A program made the translations under genes and the position numbers. 18,944 nucleotides of DNA, taken from contig JAQBXG010000006.1 of the NCBI GenBank assembly GCA_027625125.1, forward strand, positions 1 through 18,944. Direction: 5' to 3'. Positions 8,661 through 15,359 of this stretch are shown one piece after another (positions within the stretch are counted from its first letter, which is position 1; the number at the start of each line of letters is the position of its first letter). The stretch is from Pseudomonadota bacterium. Its GTDB lineage: Bacteria; Pseudomonadota; Alphaproteobacteria; UBA2966; CAIVPW01. The notes beneath the pieces are model-generated. The model saw only the letters and a list, made by a program, of their open reading frames with translations, searched no databases and was not told where the DNA came from.

Positions 8661-9226
8661 GATCGGATTCCTACCCCTGGTTCGGCGGCGGTGGCGTGTT
8701 CGCCGGCGGTGTCACGCAACCGGCGATCCGCCTGGACGTTTTCGAGGAACTGGACGGTGGCCTTGCACATGGCCAGGCCGAAATCGTGGACGAGGGCAAT
8801 GCCGGGGTCGCCGGTGGCGATGTCGTAGTCGCAGTCGATGGCATCGGCGATCTGACGATAGATTTCGATGCGCCGTGCGATCGCGGCGTCGACAAAGTCG
8901 TCGGACAGCAGGCTGCCGAACAGCATGGTCAGAAGAAAATCGGAGTGCAGACGGTCGGCGCCCGGAATCTGTTCGTGCAATTGGTGGCGAAACTGCGCGC
9001 GGCCCTTGTCGGTAATCCGGTATGTCTTCTTGCCGGGGCGGCCACCGGCTTGGCCGGCGACCTGCACCAAGAGGCCGTCCCGCGCAAGGCGGTTCAGCGC
9101 CGGATAGATTGATCCGAAGCTCGGCTCATGGATGTATCCGAGCGGACCTTCGAATTTCTTGCGGATTTCATAGCCGGTCGCCTCCTCGCGATAGAGGAGG
9201 CCGAGGCAGAGCGTGCGGATATCCAC
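8657..9226 (-). CDS. PadR family transcriptional regulator
   Basis: A 189-residue regulator of the PadR winged-helix family. The N-terminal ~90 residues hold the DNA-binding domain ('DIRTLCLGLL', 'TGYEIRKKFEG', 'SFGSIYPALNRLARDGLL', then the wing 'RPGKKTYRITDKG'). The C-terminal half is helical and would give dimerisation, as in PadR proteins with a longer C-terminal domain. GTG at 9226 is chosen as the start because a GGGAG lies 6-7 nt upstream and PadR homology begins exactly there; the longer in-frame start at 9262 adds 12 non-homologous residues. It is the first gene of the padR-adaptor-permease operon and overlaps the adaptor by 4 nt. PadR proteins usually repress their own operon and release DNA on ligand binding, so it probably senses a pump substrate. 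An inverted repeat over the promoter supports this. Confidence 0.9.
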   Translation of the reverse strand: MDIRTLCLGLLYREEATGYEIRKKFEGPLGYIHEPSFGSIYPALNRLARDGLLVQVAGQAGGRPGKKTYRITDKGRAQFRHQLHEQIPGADRLHSDFLLTMLFGSLLSDDFVDAAIARRIEIYRQIADAIDCDYDIATGDPGIALVHDFGLAMCKATVQFLENVQADRRLRDTAGEHATAAEPGVGIRS

Positions 9227-9280
9227 GAGAGGCTCCCGGTGACCCTTGCCTGCACGGCGCACGCGCGCGGTGGCGGCTGT

Positions 9281-9305
9281 ATCGGTTTGCTATATACGAA
9301 CCGAT
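9281..9305 (-). promoter_or_regulatory. Putative PadR operator (inverted repeat)
   Basis: An inverted repeat with left arm ATCGGTTTGC and right arm ACGAACCGAT around a TATAT centre. The outer 7 bp of each arm are perfectly complementary, and 8 of 10 arm positions pair overall. It lies 55 nt upstream of the padR start and covers the proposed -10 box, the usual place for a repressor site. That PadR itself binds here is inferred from position and symmetry. Confidence 0.5.
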
Positions 9306-9319
9306 CCCGGGCCGTTCAA
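9291..9319 (-). promoter_or_regulatory. Putative sigma-70-type promoter of the padR-RND operon
   Basis: On the minus strand, TTGAAC (9319-9314) and TATATA (9296-9291) are separated by exactly 17 nt. Each hexamer matches the sigma-70 consensus at 4 of 6 positions. Transcription would begin near 9284, leaving a leader of about 58 nt before the padR GTG. The surrounding DNA is very GC-rich, so the AT-rich -10 stands out. It is a prediction from sequence alone. Confidence 0.5.
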
Positions 9320-9355
9320 GACCCGCTGGCGCGCAATCGGGAGTACGGTCGCCCG

Positions 9356-10234
9356 CTAGCGGGCGAAGGGCGCCCAACTGCGCCCGCCGTCGCGACTCAC
9401 AACGATCTTCATGAACTGGGTAACCGCATAGGCAACGCCGCCGGCAGCGACGGTCAGATGGATCAACGCGCCGTCGAATGCCGCCGCCGGCGCGACCTGC
9501 GTCCATGCGCGCGGGCCGCCGACGGCGTCCGGGGCGGCCAGCAGTCCAACCCCCGGCAGGAAAGCGAACAACGTTCCGTCCGGTGCGAATTCGACCAGCG
9601 TGACGGCGGACGGGCCGGTGAGGTGGTTGGCCGGCGCCCAGCTTTCGCCGTCGTCGCTGCTGCGGAACAGGCCCGCTGTGGTGCCGAGCCAGATTGCATG
9701 TGCATCGCCCGGGTCGGCGGCGATATCGACTACCGTGGCCGGGGGTGGTCCGGCGTCGATCCACGATTGGCCACCGTCTTCGCTGTGGAACACGTTGCCG
9801 GCGACACCGACCAGCCGCGAATAGTTGGCCGCAGAGCCGTGCAGGGCAAGGAACGGCTCGGACGGTGCGCCAACGGCGGCCACCACCGTCCAGGTTCGTC
9901 CGGCATCGATCGACACCCGCATGCCGCGGGTGGCGGCGTTTTCCGGCCCCCCGTCGGCGTCCGGTGCAAGGTTGGCAAAAAAAAGTCCGATCGAGCCGGC
10001 GGCGGCAAAAGCGGAAACCGCGGTCTGGTCCGCGGATACCGGCGCCGCCATCGAGTCCGCCGTCACGCGGAAGATGCCGCGCTCGCTTGCGGCCAGGATT
10101 GCCGACGGGTCATCGGGGTCGGGCGCGATCCCGTAGATGTGAGTAAGGCGGGTGATCCGAACCGGATCCTGCGCGGCTGCAGCGCCGGCCGCGACGGCGG
10201 CGAACAGAAACGCCAGGAGGAGGGCGCGGCCCAT
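9356..10234 (-). CDS. Secreted Asp-box (BNR) repeat beta-propeller protein
   Basis: 292 residues with a clear signal peptide (hydrophobic core 4-20, probable cleavage after A21 in 'AAAAQD'). Four Asp-box motifs S-x-D-x-G-x-[TS]-W are visible at 108-115, 151-158, 192-199 and 280-287. This repeat folds into beta-propeller blades, as in sialidases, sortilin-type and photosystem II assembly factor-like proteins. The spacing suggests a further degenerate blade near 232 ('RAWTQV'). The sialidase FRIP motif and catalytic Arg triad are not evident, so an enzymatic role should not be assumed; many such proteins bind ligands or proteins in the periplasm. ATG at 10234 has AGGA about 10 nt upstream. It ends 130 nt before the padR start and may be its own unit. 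Family assignment is good, function unknown. Confidence 0.8.
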   Translation of the reverse strand: MGRALLLAFLFAAVAAGAAAAQDPVRITRLTHIYGIAPDPDDPSAILAASERGIFRVTADSMAAPVSADQTAVSAFAAAGSIGLFFANLAPDADGGPENAATRGMRVSIDAGRTWTVVAAVGAPSEPFLALHGSAANYSRLVGVAGNVFHSEDGGQSWIDAGPPPATVVDIAADPGDAHAIWLGTTAGLFRSSDDGESWAPANHLTGPSAVTLVEFAPDGTLFAFLPGVGLLAAPDAVGGPRAWTQVAPAAAFDGALIHLTVAAGGVAYAVTQFMKIVVSRDGGRSWAPFAR

Positions 10235-10357
10235 ACGGATTCGTTCCTAGCCGCCCGTGGGGCACCGGTCAAGGTGGCCGCCTCGCGGGCGAGCCTTGCG
10301 CGCGCGCGCCAATTCGCTTATGCGATGGAAGCCGAACGAAAGCGGGAAAGCTTGCGA

Positions 10358-10441
10358 ATGGACCACCATAATTCCGACTCCTTTGACGATTTCAGCCACC
10401 GCCGGATGTTCCAGGAGTTCGAGCAGAAGATCCGGGAATAA
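10358..10441 (+). CDS. Small ORF, possibly the 5' part of a stop-interrupted gene
   Basis: A 27-residue ORF beginning 'MDHHNSDSFDDFSHRRM' and ending 'EFEQKIRE'. The ATG at 10358 has GGGAAAG 7 nt upstream; an in-frame ATG at 10325 (38 residues) has no visible ribosome binding site. The ORF lies beyond the start of the minus-strand Asp-box gene, so it is not an antisense shadow. The TAA at 10439-10441 is followed in the same frame by 33 nt of GC3-rich, coding-like sequence leading into the next ORF. It may therefore be the N-terminus of one ~114-residue protein split by a nonsense codon. No function can be assigned. Confidence 0.4.
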   Translation: MDHHNSDSFDDFSHRRMFQEFEQKIRE

Positions 10442-10474
10442 AACCGCGCGGCCATTCGAGCCGCTACCGGCAAG

Positions 10475-10702
10475 TTGACGAAGGAACGGATTCTTCGCGT
10501 CGCCGCTGCAGTCTCAAAACTGCGCGCGAGGTACCTGGCTGAAGTGATCCGCCTCGGCGACACCAAAGCCGGCGCAAGCCTGGACCCGACTTCCTCGCTC
10601 GACCTCGGCGAGTTGCGCGAGGCCTACGAGGAGGCGCTGGCGGGATTCGGCGCATTGCGGCACGCGCTGGAGCGCAGCTACATCACTTTGGACGACAGTT
10701 GA
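10475..10702 (+). CDS. Small helical conserved-looking hypothetical protein
   Basis: 75 residues from TTG 10475, mostly amphipathic helix ('RILRVAAAVSKLRARYLAEV', then 'LREAYEEALAGFGALRHAL') with a short Gly/Ser/Asp-containing loop between helices. There is no hydrophobic segment, so it is likely cytosolic. No good ribosome binding site precedes the TTG, and the reading frame extends upstream to the TAA at 10441; the true N-terminus may belong to the preceding ORF, or translation may couple to it. The stop at 10700-10702 lies 2 nt before the next ATG, indicating an operon. I recognise no named family, but the regular helical pattern and codon use look like a real protein. Confidence 0.55.
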   Translation: MTKERILRVAAAVSKLRARYLAEVIRLGDTKAGASLDPTSSLDLGELREAYEEALAGFGALRHALERSYITLDDS

Positions 10703-10704
10703 AC

Positions 10705-11049
10705 ATGCCGCCGAAAAACAATCCGCTTCGCCTGAACACGCTGCAGTGCAAGACGCTGGCGCTGTTCCAGGCGCTGGCGCAAGACCCGCATTCGTCGGAG
10801 CCGGACGACGATAGCGGCGGCGTGCGGATCGTCCGCTTTCCCCACGCCCACGGCGATCACTTTCACGTTGGCGCGGCGTTGGTGATGGCGAGCGACGCGA
10901 CCGGGTTGGGCAACGAATCGGTGTGGAGGGCGCTGGAACGCAAGGGCCTGATCAAGGCGGCGTTTCCTGGCGATTTGCGGGTTACTCCCGCCGGCCAGGC
11001 GTACGAGACCGGCGTCGCGGACGCCGTGTTGCATCGCGGCGGGCACTAG
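10705..11049 (+). CDS. Small conserved hypothetical protein, possible winged-helix fold
   Basis: 114 residues starting MPPKNNPLRLN. A leading helix ('LQCKTLALFQALAQDP') is followed by an Asp-rich loop, a His-containing segment ('RFPHAHGDHFHVGAALVMA') and a compact C-terminal part ('NESVWRALERKGLIKAAF', 'LRVTPAGQAYETG') that reads like the recognition helix and wing of a winged-helix domain. The cluster of five His with Asp at 10843-10875 could bind a metal, but this is speculation from composition. The ATG at 10705 is preferred; the TTG two codons upstream overlaps the preceding stop. It sits 2 nt after the preceding small ORF and 6 nt before the M15 peptidase gene, so all are probably co-transcribed. 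No specific function is assigned. Confidence 0.7.
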   Translation: MPPKNNPLRLNTLQCKTLALFQALAQDPHSSEPDDDSGGVRIVRFPHAHGDHFHVGAALVMASDATGLGNESVWRALERKGLIKAAFPGDLRVTPAGQAYETGVADAVLHRGGH

Positions 11050-11055
11050 CCGGCG

Positions 11056-12198
11056 ATGGCCGTGACTGCCGCGCTGCTCCGGGCGATTGGTCCGGCGGGG
11101 GCATTGGTGGTCGCGCTTGCCGCCTCGGCGGGCGGTGCGCCGCAAGGACTGCTGCTGTCCGCCTCGGTCGAAGCGGAACATTTTGACGCCTTTCGCGCCG
11201 GTCTGGCGGAATTCGGTGATGTCACCCATGTCGCCGATATCGCGCGGGCGCGGATTGCGTTCGTCGCCACCCGCGACGCCGACGGGGTCGCCGTGGATAC
11301 CGTGCCCGGTGACGGATACCGCTACCTGCTCGATGGACTGGCGTTCGATCCCGCGTCGTTCGGCGCCCTGCTTGGCGGTGACGACGGGGCGTTGGCGGCT
11401 TCGCTTGGGGCCGGTGAGGCGCTGTTGAGCGAAACATCGGCGCTGGTCCGCCGGTTGCGCGCCGGCGCCGTGATCGAGCTTGTCGACGGAAGCGTGTTGA
11501 CGGTGCGCGGCGTCGTGCCGGACGACGCCATCCTGCGCCGCGAAATCGCCGTGGCCGATCCGAACCTGGCCGAAGGCGAAAGCCGCCGGTCGATTTTGAT
11601 CCGTTTCGTCGGCCCGGAGGACGGCGTCGTCGAACGCATGGAGGCGCTGTTGCCCGAAGACGCGCGATTCCGGCTCCGGTCCCTTACGCCATCAGATTTT
11701 GTTCCCGGTTTTGCCGCGGTCCTGCCGCAGGCCGAGATCAAGCGGCAACTGGGGGAATTTGCCTATCGTCCGACCGACGGGCGGAATTTCCGCCGCGACG
11801 CGGCATGGGAGGCGGCCAACATGGTCATCGCCGACGTGCCGCTGCTCGGGCAGGTACGCTGCCACCGCGTTTTGATCCCGGCGCTGGTCGGGGCAATGAA
11901 CGAACTGGTGCAGGACGGACTTTCGGAACTGATCGAGCCGTCCGCGTTCCGCGGCTGCGACAATCCGCGGCTGATCGCGGAGGGCCGCGGTATTTCACCG
12001 CACGCCTGGGGAGCGGCGGTGGATCTGAACTACGGCGACGATCCGCGTGTGCAGGCGAATGCACAGGACCCGCGGCTGGTAGCGATCATGAGCCGGTGGG
12101 GGTTTACGTCCGGCCACCTGTTCGGCAACAGCGACCCGGGGCACTTCGAGTATGTCGGCCCGCCATCGGTGTCGGTCGCGACGGCGGCCGACGACTAG
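11056..12198 (+). CDS. Secreted M15 family metallopeptidase (VanY-like D-Ala-D-Ala carboxypeptidase family)
   Basis: 380 residues. The N-terminus has a signal-like hydrophobic stretch (residues 4-25). The C-terminal third carries the zinc peptidase signature: 'SPHAWGAAVDL' with His316 and Asp323, and 'PGHFEYV' with His363 and Glu365. This matches the SxHxxGxAxD...HxE arrangement of M15/VanY enzymes, which trim D-Ala from peptidoglycan peptides or act as endopeptidases in the periplasm. The region from about 30 to 220 is not M15; part of it ('LRAGAVIELVDGSVLTVRGV') resembles the beta-rich extracytoplasmic domains seen in some ABC permeases, a loose resemblance only. The start at 11056 lies 6 nt after the preceding stop, without a strong ribosome binding site; GTG at 11062 is an alternative. 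The stop overlaps the convergent PEP-carboxylase-like gene by 3 nt within CTAG. Confidence 0.88.
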   Translation: MAVTAALLRAIGPAGALVVALAASAGGAPQGLLLSASVEAEHFDAFRAGLAEFGDVTHVADIARARIAFVATRDADGVAVDTVPGDGYRYLLDGLAFDPASFGALLGGDDGALAASLGAGEALLSETSALVRRLRAGAVIELVDGSVLTVRGVVPDDAILRREIAVADPNLAEGESRRSILIRFVGPEDGVVERMEALLPEDARFRLRSLTPSDFVPGFAAVLPQAEIKRQLGEFAYRPTDGRNFRRDAAWEAANMVIADVPLLGQVRCHRVLIPALVGAMNELVQDGLSELIEPSAFRGCDNPRLIAEGRGISPHAWGAAVDLNYGDDPRVQANAQDPRLVAIMSRWGFTSGHLFGNSDPGHFEYVGPPSVSVATAADD

Positions 12199-15173
12199 CC
12201 GAAGAACCCGATGCAGTGGGTGATCGCGGTACCCACGCGCAGCAATAGATCGTGGTAGGCCTCCAGTGGCCGAAACACTTCGTCGTGCAGTCCACGGTAG
12301 GTGCGGTGTTCCGATCCGCGGTAGGTGGCCGGCTCGCCGAAGTCTTCGGCAGTCGGCGGCGGCTCCGGCTGGTCGCGAAAGATTTTGTGCAGCGCGCTCA
12401 TTGCCCCCGGCACGTCAAGATGCAGGATCTGCTGCACGATTTCGCGGTGGGTCGTGTTGCCCTGGGGCGCGAAGTCGGGAATGCGGCTCGCCAGCGCATA
12501 GATCTCGTGAATCAGCGCGACGCGGATTCCGTGCAATACGGCCAGCGCCTGGCGCGCGCCGGGCGCCAGTTGCGGCGCCGCCGTGGGCCACGAACCGTCC
12601 GGGGTGACTTCTTTCATGCCTTCCATCAATGCCAGATAGTCCGCCTGCAATCGCCGCACGATGCGATCCTGGCGGTCGTGGTGGCGGCCCGGCTCCAGCA
12701 TGTTGGCAATTCGCCGAAATTGCGCCGATGTCTGCCAGTCATCGGATTCCGAGGCGCGCAGCAGCCACAATCCAGGGTTCAAGCTTTCGACATAGGCATG
12801 GGCGGCATCGAAATTCGTCGCGGTGACCGCGTATTCGGCGATCCCGGCCAAAAGTCTCAGCCGCCGCGAGCTGCGGTACAGAGAGGCGAAACTCTGCGGT
12901 GCGCGCGCTACCGCGGCACCAAACCCGCCCCAGGAATTGGCGAGCAATCCGAGTTGTTGCAGCGCCGCGTTTTGGGGAATCGCCCGGAGATCCGAAGCGT
13001 AGCGAATTCGTTGCACCGCCGCCCCGGTCTGCTGTCGCACCGATGCGCGACTTCCCGATGGATATGTGAAGTGCGGCGCCAGCGTACCCAAAAGGGTGCC
13101 GTAGTCGGGGTCGTCGGTCAGATCGCGCTGAAACTCGCTGACGACGGTGAACAGTTCGCGAATGCTTTCGCTCTTTGTGTAGTAGGGGTCGGGAGTATCG
13201 TCCGGCGGTGTCAGCGCGTGCTCCAGCATCCGGGTCGTCGCCGCCAGCGCGGCGTTCGGGGACAGGAAGTAGAGCCACCCGTCCCCACCCTGAAAGCTAA
13301 TCTCCTCGGTGACCGCAATGCCGGCGTCGGCAAACGCCCGCCGGGTCGCCGGCGGGTCGGCGTATTCCAGCGCCGCCGCAAGACCTGACGGCTGGGCGCC
13401 GCGACCGATGGATTCGCCGTGGGTATCGAAAACGACAAGTTCCAGATGCCCCAACCGCAGCTTTAGAAGCACCTTTACCAATCGGCTTTTGAAGCGCTCG
13501 ATCGACGCGGCGGCGGGGATTTGCCCAAGGTAGCGGCCAGCGTCGGAATAGCCGACCTGCACGCAGATGCGTCCACGGCGCTCGACGTACGCGCGGTAGT
13601 GGCGATTGCCCAGTAGCGTTTCGAGCATTCTTGTGCCGGCCTCGAGCGCCCGGCGGGTCTCGAACAGCGGCGAGATATCGATGCGATCCTCGATGCCGAA
13701 CATGCGCGAGAAATACAGCGCCACGAGCGGCGTGAACGCCGTTTCGCACTCGGCGATCAAAAACCGCACAGGCTGCGTCGGGTCAATAAATTTCAGCACC
13801 TGGGCGGCAACCATCAGCAGCCGCCGCGCCGACGCTTTTTCGGTCAGGATCGAGCCGAAATTGATCGTTTCGCGCTGGACGTCATCCAACAGCGTGTCCA
13901 TGCGATCCAGAAATGTCTGACGCACGCGCGGATCGTCGGGGTTCGAGTCCAGCCTGGTGCGGGAACGAATGGAATTATGCAACTGGATGGCGTTTACGCG
14001 CATATGCACGTGCGCCATCGTCAGCCCGGCATTGTCGATCTCGGCCCGCAGGCCCGCAATCTTGCGGGCGGCGGCGGGATGTGCGGCACCGCCCTGCGCC
14101 GCCGCGATCGCCGGGTCCAGAAGGTCGGTCAGCTGTGAGGGTTCGACCAGGCGGTTGCTTCGACCGCGGACGATGCGGCGCGATACGTCTTGAATGAACT
14201 CTTGCGCCTGCTCCGGCTGGCGGCTGGCGGCGGCAAACAACTCGATCTCGTCATCGACCGACAGCATTGCCGAGGCGATGCGGTTTGCGGCGGCGGCCAG
14301 GGATTCGATCGCGACCGGAATCGCGGAGATGTCGGAGTCTGCATGCAGTTCCTCGACCTTGGCGGCAAGCAGCGCAAGACGCCTGCGGCGGCCGCGCATG
14401 CGTGCGAGCAGCGTGTCGATCCAGCCAACGTCGGACCGCCCGTCGAGGTCGTATCCGACCCAGCTGGCCACCGACATGAGTCGTGGCCGGAGCGCGATCC
14501 ATTCGTCCGGGTACAGTTCGGAGGCCACTCCCAGCGCCGCGTCATAGACCTCGCGCTGCGCCGCCGACAGGTTCTGGATGACGTGCAGCGACAACGTGTG
14601 TTCGCTTTCCAGTGTCATCGCTTCCGGCCGATGCTCCTTGTCGCGCGCCAGAGCTTTGCGGGACCGGCGCGCCGCCGCCGACAGCGGCCGCCCGTCGTCG
14701 CCGGACGCGGTCGCCAGTTCGGTCAGCGCCACCATCAAATCCGGCGGCAAATTGAAGGTGGGATGGGCTGTGATGACGGCGCCGATCCAGACCCTGCCAA
14801 GCCGCCGCTGGAACACTTCAAACGGAAGCAGGACGCCGTCCTCGTGCGCAAGGCGCCGGAACAGTGTGGTCAGGTGCTTTCGGTTCGTTGCCGGTCGGGT
14901 TTCGCCCAGAATCATCGCCAGGCGTTCCGCCCGCCACAGGAAGCCGTCGGAACTCAGGCTTTGAATGGCGTCCCCCAGCGTGGCGGCGTCCAATGACCCG
15001 TCGGCAAGGCGCTGCGAAATATGGTGCGCCAGCAGCAGCACTGGATTGAGGTAGGGCCGCTCGTGCCGCTCCTGTTGCAGGCGGCGCAGCAAGTCGTTCA
15101 GTTCCGGCACCAGCCCGGCGGCGGCGGCGCGATCCGGCCCGGGCGGGGAGGCGGGGTAGCTGGCGTGGTTCAT
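12195..15173 (-). CDS. Divergent phosphoenolpyruvate carboxylase family protein
   Basis: 992 residues, slightly longer than classic PEP carboxylase (~880-970). The fold is recognisable end to end (E. coli equivalents in brackets): 'TAHPTF' with His137 (H138), Arg392 (R396), 'PLFET' with metal ligand Glu505 (E506), 'GYSDAGR' with metal ligand Asp544 (D543), 'SIGRG' with Arg591 (R587), 'GSR' with Arg709 (R699), 'LRAIP' with Arg730 (R713). Other active-site positions differ: K546 is Arg547, H579 is Asp583, R581 is His585, and the C-terminal RNTG is absent (it ends GFFG). The ancestral role is carboxylation of PEP to oxaloacetate; whether this protein does that is uncertain. ATG at 15173 is preferred over in-frame GTG at 15191; neither has a good ribosome binding site. 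It is divergent from glgB and convergent with the M15 gene. Confidence 0.85.
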   Translation of the reverse strand: MNHASYPASPPGPDRAAAAGLVPELNDLLRRLQQERHERPYLNPVLLLAHHISQRLADGSLDAATLGDAIQSLSSDGFLWRAERLAMILGETRPATNRKHLTTLFRRLAHEDGVLLPFEVFQRRLGRVWIGAVITAHPTFNLPPDLMVALTELATASGDDGRPLSAAARRSRKALARDKEHRPEAMTLESEHTLSLHVIQNLSAAQREVYDAALGVASELYPDEWIALRPRLMSVASWVGYDLDGRSDVGWIDTLLARMRGRRRRLALLAAKVEELHADSDISAIPVAIESLAAAANRIASAMLSVDDEIELFAAASRQPEQAQEFIQDVSRRIVRGRSNRLVEPSQLTDLLDPAIAAAQGGAAHPAAARKIAGLRAEIDNAGLTMAHVHMRVNAIQLHNSIRSRTRLDSNPDDPRVRQTFLDRMDTLLDDVQRETINFGSILTEKASARRLLMVAAQVLKFIDPTQPVRFLIAECETAFTPLVALYFSRMFGIEDRIDISPLFETRRALEAGTRMLETLLGNRHYRAYVERRGRICVQVGYSDAGRYLGQIPAAASIERFKSRLVKVLLKLRLGHLELVVFDTHGESIGRGAQPSGLAAALEYADPPATRRAFADAGIAVTEEISFQGGDGWLYFLSPNAALAATTRMLEHALTPPDDTPDPYYTKSESIRELFTVVSEFQRDLTDDPDYGTLLGTLAPHFTYPSGSRASVRQQTGAAVQRIRYASDLRAIPQNAALQQLGLLANSWGGFGAAVARAPQSFASLYRSSRRLRLLAGIAEYAVTATNFDAAHAYVESLNPGLWLLRASESDDWQTSAQFRRIANMLEPGRHHDRQDRIVRRLQADYLALMEGMKEVTPDGSWPTAAPQLAPGARQALAVLHGIRVALIHEIYALASRIPDFAPQGNTTHREIVQQILHLDVPGAMSALHKIFRDQPEPPPTAEDFGEPATYRGSEHRTYRGLHDEVFRPLEAYHDLLLRVGTAITHCIGFFG

Positions 15174-15243
15174 CACGGCGCAACTTGCCACAGTGGGACA
15201 TGCCGCCGCCAGTAATACGCGAATCCCGAATCCATCGGCGCGC

Positions 15244-15271
15244 TTGCCACACTTCTCCGTTCGGCCATAGG
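15244..15271 (+). promoter_or_regulatory. Weak candidate promoter for glgB
   Basis: The 186 nt between the divergent PEP-carboxylase-like gene and glgB contain TTGCCA (15244-15249, 5 of 6 to the -35 consensus) and CATAGG (15266-15271, 3 of 6 to -10) with a 16-nt spacer. This would give a leader of about 80 nt before the TTG start. The match is weak in GC-rich DNA. No convincing minus-strand promoter was found in the same gap. Confidence 0.2.
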
Positions 15272-15359
15272 TTGCCCCGCCAGCCGCCGATCCCTCGGCA
15301 ACTCATCCGGCATCGGTCGCCGGCAGGGGCGGCAGGTTCGGTGCAAAGGCGGAACGGAT

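Noticed and set aside
5740..9015. Plus-strand open frame of 1091 codons opposite the RND operon
   Set aside because: It lies in codon-on-codon register with the minus-strand genes, and its translation is low-complexity Arg/Asp/Gln/His-rich. This is the usual antisense shadow in GC-rich DNA.
9128..10324. Long plus-strand frame opposite padR and the Asp-box gene
   Set aside because: Antisense shadow up to 10234; only its last codons beyond the Asp-box gene start (10358-10441) were kept as a possible small ORF.
10296..10324. TTGCGC and TATGCG with 17-nt spacing upstream of the small ORFs
   Set aside because: Only 3 of 6 matches in each hexamer within a GC-alternating run; not better than chance.
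12252..13388. Plus-strand frames opposite the PEP-carboxylase-like gene (also 14190-14996)
   Set aside because: Arg-rich antisense shadows; the minus-strand protein has conserved motifs throughout.
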